Of a stretch of DNA of 64,000 nt, positions 1 through 11,867 are shown piece by piece (the stretch's first letter is position 1; the number at the start of each line of letters is the position of its first letter). The stretch is taken from positions 71,107,649 through 71,171,648 of the forward strand of contig NC_083569.1 of NCBI RefSeq assembly GCF_027579695.1. Direction: 5' to 3'. The notes under the pieces are model-generated. The model did no database searches, had not been told where the DNA came from, and worked only from the letters and a program-made list of their open reading frames with translations. The DNA is from Neoarius graeffei (Eukaryota; Chordata; Actinopteri; Siluriformes; Ariidae). The translations under genes and the position numbers were made by a program.

Positions 1-994
1 CAATAACTGCAGCTAAACGTTTCCGGTAACTGTTGATCAGTCCTGCACACCGGCTTGGAGGAATTTTAGCCCATTCCTCCATACAGAACAGCTTCAACTC
101 TGGGATGTTGGTGGGTTTCCTCACATGAACTGCTCGCTTCAGGTCCTTCCACAACATTTCGATTGGATTAAGGTCAGGACTTTGACTTGGCCATTCCAAA
201 ACATTAACTTTATTCTTCTTTAACCATTCTTTGGTAGAACGACTTGTGTGCTTAGGGTCATTGTCTTGCTGAATGACCCACCTTCTCTTGAGGTTCAGTT
301 CATGGACAGATGTCCTGACATTTTCCTTTAGAATTTGCTGGTATAATTCAGAATTCATTGTTCCATCAATGATGGCAAGCCGTCCTGGTCCAGATGCAGC
401 AAAACAGGCCCAAACCATGATACTACCACCACCATGTTTCACAGATGGGATAAGGTTCTTATGCTGGAATGCAGTGTTTTCTTTTCTCCAAACATAACAC
501 TTCTCATTTAAACCAAAAAGTTCTATTTTAGTCTCATTTGTCTACAAAACATTTTTCCAATAGCCTTCTGGCTTGCTCACGTGATCTTTAGCAAACTGCA
601 GATTAGCAGCAATGTTCTTTTTGGAGAGCAGTGGCTTTCTCCTTGCAACCCTGCCATGCACACCATTGTTGTTCAGTGTTCTCCTGATGGTGGACTCATG
701 AACATTAACATCAGCCAATGTGAGAGAGGCCTTCAGTTGCTCAGAAGTTACCCTGGGGTCCTTTGTGACCTCGCCGACTATTACACGCCTTGCTCTTGGA
801 GTGATCTTTGTTGGTCAACCACTCCTGGGGAGGGTAACTGTGGTCTTGACTTTCCTCCATTTGTACACAATCTGTCTGACTGTGGATCGGTGAAGTCCAA
901 ACTCTTTAGAGATGGTTTTGTAACCTTTTCCAGCCTGATGTGCATCAACAACGCTTTTTCTGAGGTCCTCAGAAATCTCCTTTGCTCGTGCCAT
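1..994 (-). pseudogene. Tc1 family A transposase, broken copy
   Basis: The minus-strand start ATG (position 994) opens MARAKEISEDLRKSVVDAHQ, a Tc1 paired-like helix-turn-helix. The frame stays open to about residue 59, where an arginine codon CGA in sister copies has become TGA (stop at 815-817), a typical CpG decay. Beyond that, the rest of the DDE domain is recognisable in the same direction down to base 1 (for example the reverse complements of SPDLNPIEML and QQDNDPKHTS), but translation is blocked. The last about 12 codons lie outside the window. Confidence 0.85.
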
Positions 995-1366
995 GATACA
1001 CTTCCACAAACATGTATTGTGAAGCTCAGACTTTGATAGATCCCTGTTCTTTAAATAAAACAGGGTGCCCACTCACACCTTATTGTCATCCCATTGATTG
1101 AAAACACCTGACTCTAATTTCACCTTCAAATTAACTGCTAATCCTAGAGGTTCACATACTTTTGCCACTCACAGATATGTAACATTGGATCATTTTCCTT
1201 AATAAATAAATGACCAAGTATAATATTTTTGTCTCATTTGTTTAACTGGGTTCTCTTTATCTACTTTTAGGACTTGTGTGAAAATCTGATGTTGTTTTAG
1301 GTCATACAGTATTTATGCAGAAATATAGAAAATTCTAAAGGGTTCACAAACTTTCAAGCACCACTG
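1..1366 (-). mobile_element. Tc1/mariner family A, copy 1, cut by window start
   Basis: The right terminal repeat ends ...CAAGCACCACTG followed by a TA target at 1367-1368. The body matches the three other family A copies (19983, 25860, 52391). The left end is missing because the window begins in the last codons of the transposase. Orientation is minus. The element is an inactive relic (see the pseudogene entry). Confidence 0.93.
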
Positions 1367-1368
1367 TA

Positions 1369-1779
1369 ATTGCTAGCTCTAAAAGCACGGACAACTTCAT
1401 TGCAAGCTTTCTCTTGGAGTAAAACATTTACATACCTCAATATGCTTCTGCAGGTTGGACGGCGAGTTTTTGTAGGCCGTGATGTGGTTCGTTTTCAGCA
1501 AACATTTACAACAAAATGAATCTTTAATCCATTCAGAAAACTGAAACATGGGTTCGAGCTAAAGCCATGGATGTGTGCATTCTCCAGAAGAACCGCCTCC
1601 TTCCATTCTGCCATCAACTGATCGTGTTCAAATAATGCTGCTGAGAAATCACTGAACTTGATTTTATCCAGTCTATGGACATGACGTGACCCTAGTGATT
1701 ACTGATAGGCTGTCTTGGTGTCACCTGCGAAAAAACCAATCATGTTTTAGAAAAAAAAAGAAAAAACCTCCACTTTCAA
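1369..1779. other. No gene seen
   Basis: AT-rich non-coding DNA with no long frame and no repeat that I recognise. Confidence 0.5.
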
Positions 1780-1982
1780 AGCTGCTTCATAGTAACGAGT
1801 AACAAGGACATTGACAGAAGTGTAGTGGAGTAAAAAGTACGATATTTGCCTTTCAAATGTAGTGAAGTTAAAGTCATACGTAAGTTTCCAAAAAAATAAT
1901 ACTCAGGTAAAGTACAGATACTCAAAAAGTGTACTTAAGTACAGTACTCAAGTAAATGTACTTCGCTACTGTCCACCTCTGA
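1780..1982 (+). repeat. Dispersed fish repeat rich in TACTCAAGTA-type words
   Basis: The segment has the phrasing GTGGAGTAAAAAGTAC ... GTACTTAAGTACAGTACTC ... CTGTCCACCTCTG, which I recognise as a common non-coding interspersed repeat of teleost genomes. It is single copy in this window, so the boundaries are approximate. Confidence 0.5.
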
Positions 1983-3797
1983 CCATTATATCTGGGGGGG
2001 GGGGGGGGTCCCCCCCATAGGATTCCCCACAAACACACATTTTAAGGTCCGAAAAGAAAAAAAAAAACAGGAGTGCAGTTCTATTGTAAAAATTGTTCTA
2101 ATTATTGTTCTAAAATAAATGTGAAGACTTTAACTATTTGTTCAGGTCCAAAAACTCTGTAATAGGAGTTGCGGGGAGGGGTCCTGCAGGTGACTGTCCT
2201 CATCCCCCCCAAAAACCAGTATACTTAGGCGAAACACTGGACTGTGCAATGTTTTTAAAATAAATATGGGGGTTACATTTCTGAGTCTGTCACTGAAATG
2301 GGATATGGAAGATAGCTTCCATTATCTCCTGTCATGTTCCATATGTAGTGATGAACAGCCTCAGGCAAACATGCAAAGTTTTCAATAAAAATGGCAGAAA
2401 TCTACCTACAAAACATGCACATAACACAAAGGCGTTTTAAAAGGCAAACTCAAATTTCAGAAAACTCGCCAACAGAGCTACAGATACACAAAGGAACAAT
2501 AAAGTGCTGTGTGTGGTCCTTTCAGTTCCTCTGTCACGAGCCATGAGAATATCACTGATGTTCTTATAGGGTCAAATCAAGTATAATACAATTTTACTTT
2601 TGGTGTTGTTATTCTTCAGAATGAATCACGTCCTGTCCCCTACAATTTTTCTGATTAATACACAAAAGGCTTCAGACTGTAACCAAAGAAATGACCTACA
2701 ATTTTCTGCAAAATGGAAGCCTACACATTCTCAAGGCAATTTCTACAAATGAAGAAATAAAAGCTGCAGGATTACATAAAAATAATAACCAGAAATACTT
2801 GATTAAGGAAAGACGCAGGCTATTCTTTTTATGCAGAGCACATAATCCATGTGTTCAGACACTAGGCTGGAGTGGGGGGAAAAACAGAAAGAGACAGAGA
2901 CACAGAAAGCAACTTCCTCTTTGAAAGCTATAATTGGAGCTGCTGATTGTGGAGCTGCCGGTGATGTGATAGCAACACACAGCGCTAAACGCTGCCTTTG
3001 ATCATGCTATCCCTTGCGTTTGAAGCTGAGAAGCTCCCATCTGACAATCACACACACACACATATATACATATATGTGCCAGTAGTGCACAAATAAAATT
3101 TAGACACTTGAAAAGATATGTAGTATATGCTGCGAGCACAATTTGAATAATTAATTAAAGGGACATGGTGTAGGGCTGGTTAAGTTTAAATAGTATTAGA
3201 GAATTACTGCTGAGCATAGGGTATCACTTGAGATCATTGCAGAAATACTGTGCACTGTATTTGTAGTGTATGTGCAATTAACCTGGGCTGGAATTTTGAT
3301 GTTTCACTATAAATATTAAACAACAGAAAACTTCATAATGGAGATGTAAGGGCAGTTTTTAAATTTCATGAACAGTTACATTTGCCTCATCATATGACGT
3401 TTGCTGTGAGTATATCAGTTGCAGGTTTCATGTTATAGTCATATTTTGTTCCCCACACACATGAAGCCAACCATCCTCATCTTTTTTGAACTGCTGCTAA
3501 TGTTATGTCACATGACAATGAAGCACATTTGCTGGAACATGCTGTCTACCCTCTTCCACATACATGAGCTCACAGAAACCCATGATTGGCTAGTGTCACT
3601 GTGAATGGCAGAGGAGAGAAAATATACCACTCTTCTCATGCAGAGTGCACAGCCAATCTTTGCTTTCTGGGCCCCAGGCCTGGAATATCACGTGTATATC
3701 AGGCATAGGTCCAGAGGCCCAGAGGTCACAGAGACCCTAAAAATCCACACCAAGTAAGCCCCATTGCTCTTAATGTGCTATTTGTCAGCAATTCAAA
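1983..3797. other. Unassigned non-coding stretch
   Basis: It contains a G17-type homopolymer near 1994-2008, a poly-A tract and a short CA/TA microsatellite at 3048-3075. Open frames are short with no recognisable domain, and no repeat is shared with the rest of the window. Confidence 0.5.
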
Positions 3798-3832
3798 TAC
3801 AACTCCAATTCCAAAAAAGTTGGGATCACTGT

Positions 3833-4202
3833 CTCATCTCATCTCATCATCTCTAGCTGCTTTATCCTGTTCTACAGGGTCGCAGGCAAGCTGGAGCCTA
3901 TCCCAGCTGACTACGGGTGAAAGGTGGGGTACACCCTGGACAAGTCGCCAGGTCATCACAGGGCTGACACATAGACACAGACAACCATTCACACTCACAT
4001 TCACGGTCAATTTAGAGTCACCAGTTAACCTAACCTGCATGTCTTTGGACTGTGGGGGAAACCGGAACACCTGGAGGAAACCCACGCGGACACGGGGAGA
4101 ACATGCAAACTCTGCACAGAAAGACCTCGCCAGCCGCTGGGCTCGAACCCGGACCTTCTTGCTGTGAGGCGACAGCGCTAACCACTACACCACCGTGCCG
4201 CC
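3833..4202 (-). mobile_element. SINE-1 copy (full length, minus)
   Basis: SINE-1 is a family of about 375 bp defined from the copies in this window. Its head is tRNA-like, with TGGTGTAGTGGTTAGCGC as an A-box region and GGTTCGAGCCC as a perfect B box. A conserved body follows, and the tail is a short ATGAGATGAG repeat. This copy is flanked by the direct repeat TGGGATCACTGT (3821-3832 and 4203-4214), which proves insertion into the Tc1 element. Confidence 0.93.
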
Positions 4203-4455
4203 TGGGATCACTGTGTAAAACAAATTAAAAAAGAATGTGAAGATTTGCAAATCATGGAAACCCTGTATTTCATTGAAAATGGTACAAAAACAACATCAGA
4301 TTTTGAAACTGAGAAATTATATTGTTTTTTGAAAAATATGAGCTCATTTTGAATTTGATGTCAGCAACACATTTCAGAAGAGTTGGGACAGGGGCAACAA
4401 AAGACTGAATGCTAAAAAAAAAACTAATCAGGTCAATTGGCAACAGGTCAGTAAC

Positions 4456-5490
4456 ATGACTGGGTATGAAAAGAGCATCCCAGAGAGGCGGAGTCTCTCA
4501 GAAGTAAAGATGGGGAGGGGTTCACTGCTCTGTGAAAGACTGCATGGGCAAACAGTGCGACAATTTAAGAATAACGTTCCTCAATGTAAAATTGCAAAGA
4601 ATTTGGGGACCACATCATCTATGGTACATAATATCATTAAAAGATTCAGAGAATCTAGAGAAATCTCTGTATGCAAGAGACAAGGCTGAAAACTGACATT
4701 GGATGCCTGGCGACACTGCATGAAAAGCAGACACGTGTCTGTAGTGGAAATCACTGTATGGGCTCAGGAACACTTCAGAAAAACATTGTCTGTGAAAACA
4801 GTTCATTACTGCATCCACAAATGCAAGTTAAAACCGGATATAAACAATATCTAGCAACACTGCCACCTTCTCTGGGCCTGAGCTCTTTTACGATGGACTG
4901 AGGCGAAGTGGAAAATTGTTCTGAGGTCTGACAAATCAAAAGTAGAAATTCTTTTTAGAAATCATGGACACCATGTCCTCCAGGCTAAAGAGGAGAGGGA
5001 CCATCCAGGTTGTTATCAGTGCACAGTTCAAAAGCCAACATCAGTGATGGTATGACGGTGCATTAGTGCACATGACATGGGTAGCTTGCACATCTGGGAA
5101 GGCATCATTAATGCTGAATGGTATATACATGTTTTGGAGCAACATGCTGCCATCCAGACATGAGCTTTTTCAGGGAAGGCCTTCCTTCTTTCAGCAAGAC
5201 AATGCCAAACCGCTTTCTGCACATATTAAAACTGCATGGCTACGTAGTAAAAGAGTCTGGGTGCTAAACTGGCCTGCCTGCAGTCCAGACCTGTCTCCCA
5301 CTGAAAACATTTGGCACGTTATGAAGCGCAAAATACGACAAAGGAGACCCTGAACTGTTGAGCAACTGAGATTGTATATCAGGCAAGAATGGGACAACAT
5401 TTCTCTTTCAAAGCTACAGCAACTGGTCTCCTCAGTTCCCAAACGTTTCCAGGATGTTTTTAAAAGTAGAGGTGATGCAACACAGTGGTA
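4456..5490 (+). pseudogene. Tc1 family B transposase, decayed
   Basis: The frame opens MTGYEKSIPERRSLSEVKMG, the same N-terminus as the intact family E protein, and reads through the first helix-turn-helix. It then meets TGA at 4687-4689 within the linker. Later parts remain legible in shifting frames: [55 protein letters not shown]. The second catalytic Asp (QQDNAK) and the Glu (PTENIW) are kept, but TGA at 5351-5353 and earlier changes destroy the protein. It cannot encode a working transposase. Confidence 0.85.
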
Positions 5491-6032
5491 AACATGCCCC
5501 ATCCCAACTTTTTTTGAAACATTTTGCTGACATCAAATTCAAAATGAGCATATATTTGTCAAAAAACAATACAATTTCTTAGTTTCAACATTTTATATGT
5601 TGTCTTTGTCCTATTTTCAATGAAATATAGGGTTTCCATGATTTGCAAATTATCACATTCTGTTTTTATTTACAGTTTACACAGCGTCCCAACGTTTTTG
5701 GAATTGGGGTTGTACATTAATATAGCTTACTGCACCATGTTTGGTTTGTTTTAAATCCTGTAGGCTTTCTACAGGTATTACTATAAATATGTCATATAAG
5801 CACAAGGTGGTTGGACTGTGAGTCACTTCTTGCTGTGTGCGTCAGTGGGTTGGAGGGGCCCAGGAGGCTTTCATGCCCAGCGGTCCCTGATTTCATAATC
5901 TATCCATGCTTGGACTCCTGACCATGGATGGCTGTAGCATCTTTGGGATTCAAACTTGTGATCTCCCAAAGATAGAGCAAACGATTTTCTCAGGAGCCTT
6001 ATAAGTGGGTTTTGTCTGTGGTGCTTGCACAT

Positions 6033-6587
6033 AGACTTTATGGCCAAACATTTATGGACACCTGACCATTACACCCATATGTGAGCCTTACCCAAATTGT
6101 TGCCACAAATTTGGAAGTAGACAATTGTATAGGAATTTTTTTTTTTTTTTGCATGCTGTAGCTTTACAATTTCTCTTCACTTGAACTAAGAGGCCTGAAC
6201 CATGACAATGCCCCTGTGCACAAAGTGACGTCCATAAAGATATGGTTTGGTAAAGCTGAGATGGAAGAACGTGAGTGGCTTTCACAGAGCCCTGACCTCA
6301 ACCTTACTGAACACCTTTGAGATGAACTGGAATGCTAACTACTTTCCAATGAATTCCCAAACACTGCAGCCCAGACCTTCTCAACCTACATCAGGCCTGA
6401 CTGCACTAATGCCCTGGTGGCTGAATGGACAAATCCTTACAGCGATGCTCCAAAATCAAATGGACTACCGTCCCAAAAGAGTAACAGTTATTCTAAAAGC
6501 AAAGGAGGACTAAATCTGCAAAGGGATAATCAACAAGCATATATGGGTGTCATAGTCAAGGATTCACGAACTTTTGGCCATATAGTT
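6033..6587 (+). mobile_element. Internally deleted, decayed Tc1/mariner-like element
   Basis: The left end ACTTTATGGCCAAACATTTA and right end (reverse complement ACTATATGGCCAAAAGTTCG) are inverted repeats followed by shared ACACCCATAT. The interior preserves only the C-terminal catalytic part of a transposase: HDNAPVHK, then SQSPDLNLTEHL. The start and first catalytic region are missing. No other copy is present here. Confidence 0.75.
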
Positions 6588-6589
6588 AC

Positions 6590-7149
6590 AGACTACAGGC
6601 AAGGTGGATAGAGATTAGGTTAAAAAATGACGGACTTTGGTGAAACCTTGGTGATACATAATTAAGACCCTTCAAACCAGTTTCAAATGTGTAAAATTTG
6701 TTACAATACTATTGCAAAAAATAGTGTTTGGCGGCAACTGGACAGTAACAGTCATAATCTCTTCATTCTGCCATAATCTTTTTTTTAATAATGAAAAAAT
6801 ATTTATAAAATCCTTTTGTTTATGAGCTTTGCACTGCAGCATGTCATAAATCTGAGTTACGTGTAGCTTATTTTAAGAAATTGAGGTGACCAGGCTTGGC
6901 TGCAAATCTCCACTACTTCAAATCAATTTTTAAGACCCTGCCATGGTTTCCAATCATAAAACATCACTGGCTAAAAGCCTCTCATAAAGCAGGCAGAGTT
7001 TACAGACCTGAGATGAAGCCCACCAGGACAATTATCATGCTCACTCGGTTGTGGTATCGTCCGTCCATTGATGTATGTGTGTAAAGCTTCCATGCTGCTT
7101 CACAAAGCCATCATGACTGAGGAAGCAGCGGAAAGGCTCGTCTGTCTCT

Positions 7150-7150
<1 letters not shown>
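6590..7150. other. No gene seen
   Basis: Short frames only, with no shared repeat or domain recognised. Confidence 0.5.

Positions 7151-7152
<2 letters not shown>

Positions 7153-7222
<70 letters not shown>
7153..7222 (+). repeat. (CA)n followed by (GA)n microsatellite
   Basis: About 25 CA units run directly into about nine GA units. A separate (CT)n of about eleven units lies at 7351-7372 and a TG-rich tract at 7451-7465. Confidence 0.95.
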
Positions 7223-7372
7223 GGCAAAGTGGCATTAAGCCAGGAGTACTCTGTGACACATGGGGGCTTTATCACTGGAATAGTGTTTACAGACTGCTAT
7301 TGTCAAATAAAACATATGCTTTGGGGACTTGGAATCTGTTCCTAATAACATCTCTCTCTCTCTCTCTCTCTC

Positions 7373-7975
7373 TGCCCCTTGGCTGAGGGTATTTTAACAG
7401 GAACTCGAACTAAATTCTCACTTTAACTACTGTGACAGTAGTTCTATAGTGCGTGTGTGTGTGCGTGCATGTGCGCACATGCTAGTCAGTCTCGACAATC
7501 TTGTCTCCAGCACAGCGCTGTCAGAGAACATAAGATGGAAATAAGAAGAATGTTCTGCAGTTCAGTTGCACACATCCTTGGCCTGGAGTGGAATCAATTA
7601 AAAGACCAGACAGCTATTTCAACTGACCTGAATGAAGCACCTCTAGCAGAAACATCCATCCATTATCCTTTCTTCTTCTTTCACCTCACTGTATTCCTAA
7701 AAGTCCTTCCTCTTATCTCACTCCACATAGTCCTGCTTTAATTTTGGTGCTCTCCTCTCTATCTGTCTCTACTCTTTCATCTGTATACCACTATACAAAT
7801 CACACCCTTTCTTTTCTTGCCTCTGAAGCACTGAAGTTCCAAGTTCTTTCCATCCACCTCCTCCCTCATTCTCAGATCCATTTAATCATTTCTCCCCTGC
7901 CTTTGCTCGCCTTCCATGTCCAGTGGCCTTCATTACCAGCTTCACCATCAGCTCGTCTAGTGCTTTTGACCAGAC
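7373..7975. other. No gene seen
   Basis: Pyrimidine-rich, single-copy in this window. Frames of up to 94 codons are present but lack domains, conserved starts or splice-consistent structure. Confidence 0.45.
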
Positions 7976-7988
7976 ATATTACTTAGTA

Positions 7989-8364
7989 GGGCGGCACGGT
8001 GGTGTAGTGGTTAGCGCTGTCGCCTCACAGCAAGAAGGTCCGGGTTCAAGCCCCGTGGCCGGCGAGGGCCTTTCTGTGCAGAGTTTGCATGTTCTCCCTG
8101 TGTCTGCGTGGGTTTCCTCTGGGTGCTCCGGTTTCCCCCACAGTCCAAAGACATGCAGGTTAGGTTAACTGGTGACTCTAAATTGACCGTAGGTGTGAGT
8201 GTGAGTGTGAATGGTTGTCTGTGTCTATGTGTCAGCCCTGTGATGACCTGGCGACTTGTCCAGGGTGTACCCCGCCTTTCGCCCGTAGTCAGCTGGGATA
8301 GGATCCAGCTCGCCTGCGACCCTGTAGAAGGATAAAGCGGCTACAGATAATGAGATGAGATGAG
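7989..8364 (+). mobile_element. SINE-1 copy (full length, plus)
   Basis: The copy starts GGGCGGCACGGTGG and ends in the ATGAGATGAG tail. It is flanked by a 13 bp perfect duplication ATATTACTTAGTA (7976-7988 and 8365-8377). The B box is GGTTCAAGCCC, one base off consensus. Confidence 0.95.
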
Positions 8365-8664
8365 ATATTACTTAGTACGTTTTGGTTGCTGTTGAGATTA
8401 CGTTTGCTTGATTGTTGATAGATTTTCTAAGAGCTTATCAAAGCTACTGTACAACAGCTCCTGATTACCAGAATGATGCCTAGTACCAACTTAGTTCAGC
8501 TGCAGGATTCAGATAAATAGAGTAATGAACAACGAATATTTGTTTCCAATCAGCTTGTTGACCATCAGAAGCAGTCATAAGCTTGTAATATGGAAAATGG
8601 CATTTCGCAGATGACAGATACTTCAAAATACTAGTACAAGTGTAAAAGATTAGCTTTCAAAAGT

Positions 8665-9265
8665 CTAAAGTCAAGGACATTGGTGCTAGCTTACCAGGCT
8701 CTCAAGGGGTTAGGACCAGCATACCTCCAGAGTCTGATCCGCCCCTACACGCCAGCCAGATCTCTACACTCCACTACTACTGGTCGCCTGGCCCCTCCTC
8801 CTCTCCACTCCTGCCCAGCCCGCTCAAGACTGCTGTCTGTCCTGGTTCCCTGTTGGTAGAATGTCCTTCCCATTGAGGTCAGAACTCCCGACTCCCTGAC
8901 CACCTTCAAGCGCAGACTGAAGACTCACCTCTTCACGCTGCACCTCTCCCCGTCTTCCCTGCCCACTGTGTAACTGTGTACCAGTCTTGACCAACCCAGG
9001 CTGTGTACTGTCTAGCCTGGAGTTAGCCATTTTGAGTTCTCTGTTAGTCGTACTTTATATAGTTGGTTTGTTTCCTTGGCTGTTTGAGTATTGGTACTCC
9101 AACAGAATATTACACTAGGTACTGCTGTCACTTGTTCAGTTGTCACTAGAACTTTCTTGTCTAGAAGTTCAGCACTTCATATACCTGACTTTTGCATTCA
9201 TCGTACGTCGCTCTGGATAAGAGCGTCTGCTAAATGCCATGCCATGTAATGTAATGTAATGTAAT
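8665..9265 (+). mobile_element. 5'-truncated L2-type LINE 3' end
   Basis: The translation retains the C-terminal end of a LINE ORF2: PAYLQSLIRPYTPARS, then SRLLSVLVP, and VRTPDSLTTFKRRLKTHLF. This phrase is characteristic of L2-type reverse-transcriptase proteins. The 3' UTR ends CTCTGGATAAGAGCGTCTGC followed by a (TGTAA)n tail, as in fish L2 elements. One stop (TAG) interrupts the frame near 8860. The RT and endonuclease domains are absent through 5' truncation. Confidence 0.8.
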
Positions 9266-9428
9266 TTAACATATTAACAGCAATCACATCAGTTGCACGT
9301 AACTCTGAAAGTTCTTTTAAAGGAGAGTGACCTTGTTTAAACATTGCATTTGCTTAAAATCACATGCAGGTTGTCTCCTTCTGTGAGTAATTTGAAACAG
9401 TATAGCTCTTTTAAATTAGATAGATACA

Positions 9429-10411
9429 CTGCAAAAAATAAAAATCTTAGGAAGTTTATTTGTCTATTTTCAAGTCAAAACATCTAGCCACCCTTATTAT
9501 AAGACATAATTGCCCAACAAGCAAAACCTCATTTAGCTAGAAAGGCTAGTTTTTAGACAGTCCATCTTGGAAATCTTGTATAGACAAAATGTCTTGAAAA
9601 AGTCTTATTTGGAGCACCTTTGAAAATAAAACAAGTTTTTTTTTTTTTTTTAAACAAGTAAGTACATTTTGGACATTTGTCAAATGCGGTTCATCTTGTT
9701 TCAAGGAAAAAAAAACAAAGTATGCTTGTTTTGGGAATAAATGAACTTTACTGAAATCTTTGAATCATGCCCCCAAAATGCACTGTTGCTTTGGCGTTGT
9801 GTAAGCACTGTAAGTCAAAATGCGTAGACGTTTTTTTTTTTGGTGCCTGAGGTCCTGGGGAAGTAGAATCTTAAGAGATGTTTTAATGTTGAAATGGGAA
9901 AAAAAAATAAACTTGTTGCAATGCTACACGTGTCGTCAACTTGATTCAAGATAGTCTCTGGTCTCATATCTAGAGTATTTTACTAATTACAGGTCACAAA
10001 AGGAGAATCTTTTAAGCTAGCAATGCTTAGTTGTAGAATTTAACAATCCTAATATTAGTATATTTATCTTAAATTCAGTTTTTACTGCTAAGACTTTGTC
10101 ATGAATTTAAGTGAAATACCCTTAAAATGAAATAAATAAAAATGACTTGAATGGCTAAATGTAAGAAGTACGATCTTGTTATAAGAACTATTTTGATTAT
10201 TTTGAGTTAATCAGATCTCGCATAATAAGTTCCCCAATCTTATTTTGGAATTATTTCATCTAAAAACAGGTTATATTTTTCATCTTACTTTAAGAAATCT
10301 TACCAAGTCAAATTTGACTAGTTCCATTGGCAGATTTTTTTCACCTGATTCAAGCAAATATGCTTTGTTTTAATCTTTTATTTCTTATTTTTGAAAGGCC
10401 ATTTTTTGCAG
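9429..10411. mobile_element. Non-autonomous DNA element with CTGCAAAAAAT ends
   Basis: The left end CTGCAAAAAATAAAAATCTT and right end ...GGCCATTTTTTGCAG form a perfect 11 bp terminal inverted repeat. Both flanks contain GATAGATA, compatible with an 8 bp duplication of hAT type, though the right flank has since grown into a GATA/GACA microsatellite. There is no coding sequence, and the interior is AT-rich with CTTG/CAAG-rich subrepeats. This resembles a very common fish MITE-like family. Confidence 0.7.

Positions 10412-10440
<29 letters not shown>
10412..10440 (+). repeat. (GATA)/(GACA) microsatellite between two elements
   Basis: A short GATAGATAGACAGACA-type tract lies between the 9429 element and the helicase-bearing element. 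AGATAGACA also follows that second element (11331-11339), so the tract probably grew from a duplicated target site. Confidence 0.75.
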
Positions 10441-10442
<2 letters not shown>

Positions 10443-11332
10443 TAGCCTGGCAAGCCAGACTAAATGTGAATATTTAGTCTGGCCTCGATCTGTAGACATT
10501 TCCGACGGGTGTGGGAGGAACAAACCGCTGTCTTTCAAACTGTCTCTGTGCGTATAGGCCAACGCTCTGACCAATCAGCGCAACAGTGACTGTGACGTAG
10601 TCAGAACGACAGAAAGCAGTGGGGGAGGCCTTGAAATAAATAATTTTTCAAAATGCGTATTAATTAATAAACAGGTTCTAGATATTAAGAAGTTTGGAGA
10701 TAATGACCACAAGTTTGGAGTCTGTACCACATAACTCTTATTTTTTTTTTCAAGTGTTTTTCAAGGGTTTGCTTAAACTGTTTTTGAGAGTTTTTATTTA
10801 GTGGTGTTTGGTGAAATAATTTCCCTTAAATTTAAAATAACGGGAAAATAAGAAACAATCAAAAAGTAATGTTTCAAAGCTGTTCATTAATTCTTCGTAC
10901 TGCACAAACTAGCCCCATCCTTTTGGCTACGAGCGGAGCCAGCTGGTAGATCAGACTTTTGCCATAGCTGGTCGGCAAAACAGCGAAAACGTCCTTCTTG
11001 AAAAGGAATGAGCGGAGAGCCTCTTCCTGCTCATGTTCCAACGAAAACTCCAAGTCTAATTCTTCTAAAACTGATTCCAAAGCGGAGTCAAACGCGCGCT
11101 GTTCACTAGTCGTAGCCATCTTTCCTGCTGTGCTTTCTCCAGCGTCGCGCAGCTTTGTCGTCACTCCTGCAAAAGCCCGCCCAAAGAATCCAAACAAAAA
11201 CCTTGCGTTGTGATTGGCGGGCACGATTTGATGCCCGGGGTGTTTTTGTTGATATGGTGCGAGGCTAGACCCACTCGTAGGCAAAAATATTTTTGGCCGC
11301 TAGGCGGGTGGGTCTAGTTTACTAGGCTATAG
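10441..11332. mobile_element. Probable non-autonomous DNA element carrying a helicase fragment
   Basis: The left end ACTAGCCTGGCAAGCCAGAC and right end (reverse complement ATAGCCTAGTAAACTAGACC) are imperfect inverted repeats. Both flanks have GATAGACA. An internal palindrome AGACTAAAT...ATTTAGTCT lies near the left end. The element contains a short minus-strand coding remnant (next entry). The class is not determined. Confidence 0.55.
10874..11119 (-). pseudogene. RecQ-like helicase N-terminal fragment
   Basis: From ATG at 11119 (minus) the frame reads MATTSEQRAFDSALESVLEE and later LFKKDVFAVLPTSYGKSLIY, QLAPLVAKRMG. This resembles the start of superfamily 2 RecQ-type helicases, where the phosphate-binding loop is PTGxGKS. 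Here the key Gly is Ser (PTSYGKS), so ATP binding is doubtful. The frame ends after about 80 residues with no helicase motifs II-VI. It is best read as a captured or decayed exon within the mobile element. An upstream in-frame ATG at 11284 exists but lies in the element's non-coding end. Confidence 0.55.
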
Positions 11333-11339
11333 ATAGACA

Positions 11340-11866
11340 CTTTACTGATTGCTGTGTTAAAGTGGTTATAAAAACAAACATTAACAGATGAGATTAACAT
11401 AAATACAATAAAAATAAAATGACATAACAAAGCACAATGCTAAACACAATAATTAGTCAAAATGTATTCAGGAAAGAGCTTATCTCTATTCAAAAAAATG
11501 TAAAAATATGTAACCAAAGGAGCCTTATTAAGACTGATTAATAGCCTTGCATGTCCTTCCTGTCTCTTAGCTGAATTAAATGGCTTTATCTACACACATT
11601 TGAAGGAAATCTCTACCCTGAAACAAATTAGCTATATGTTTACATATGCTAATTTGTTGGTTGGTGCTGTATTTTTATTTCTGTAAGAAGTTAGCGGATG
11701 TCCAGAATGCACTGCAGTTAAAGGTGGTTTCATACTTGATCCAAATACTCGAGTCCACACTCAGGACCAGTTCTGGCCTTGTTTGGAGGAGGGTGTTTGT
11801 GCTGTTTTGTACAGAAGCATTCTTTACAAATCATGTCTCAATTGCGCATTTCCATTCATCACTTTT
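11340..11866. other. No gene seen
   Basis: AT-rich single-copy sequence. Frames of up to 90 codons overlap the following SINE and are not believable. Confidence 0.45.
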
Positions 11867-11867
11867 G

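Larger units (their letters stand above)
3800..5712 (+). mobile_element. Tc1/mariner family B, copy 1, with SINE-1 in its left end
   Basis: The element starts CAACTCCAATTCCAAAAA after TA (3798-3799) and ends TTTGGAATTGGGGTTG before TA (5713-5714). It has long terminal inverted repeats. A SINE-1 at 3833-4202 splits the left repeat and duplicated TGGGATCACTGT. Without the SINE the element is about 1.5 kb, a normal Tc1 length. It is related to, but distinct from, family E (46620, 60776), which shares the end phrase ...CCAAAAAAGTTGGGA. Confidence 0.93.

Noticed and set aside
581-1036. A 151-codon plus-strand frame opposite the Tc1 A transposase, also seen at 20308 and 26185 on the minus strand
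   Set aside because: It is an antisense shadow of the transposase, recurring because the element recurs.
7989-8060. Possible tRNA genes from A- and B-box matches
   Set aside because: They occur as the heads of a dispersed repeat with duplicated target sites and cannot fold into complete cloverleaf tRNAs by eye. They are SINE promoters.
11117-11284. Longer start for the helicase fragment (136 residues from 11284)
   Set aside because: The added N-terminus lies in the element's non-coding end. MATTSEQ at 11119 looks like the natural start.
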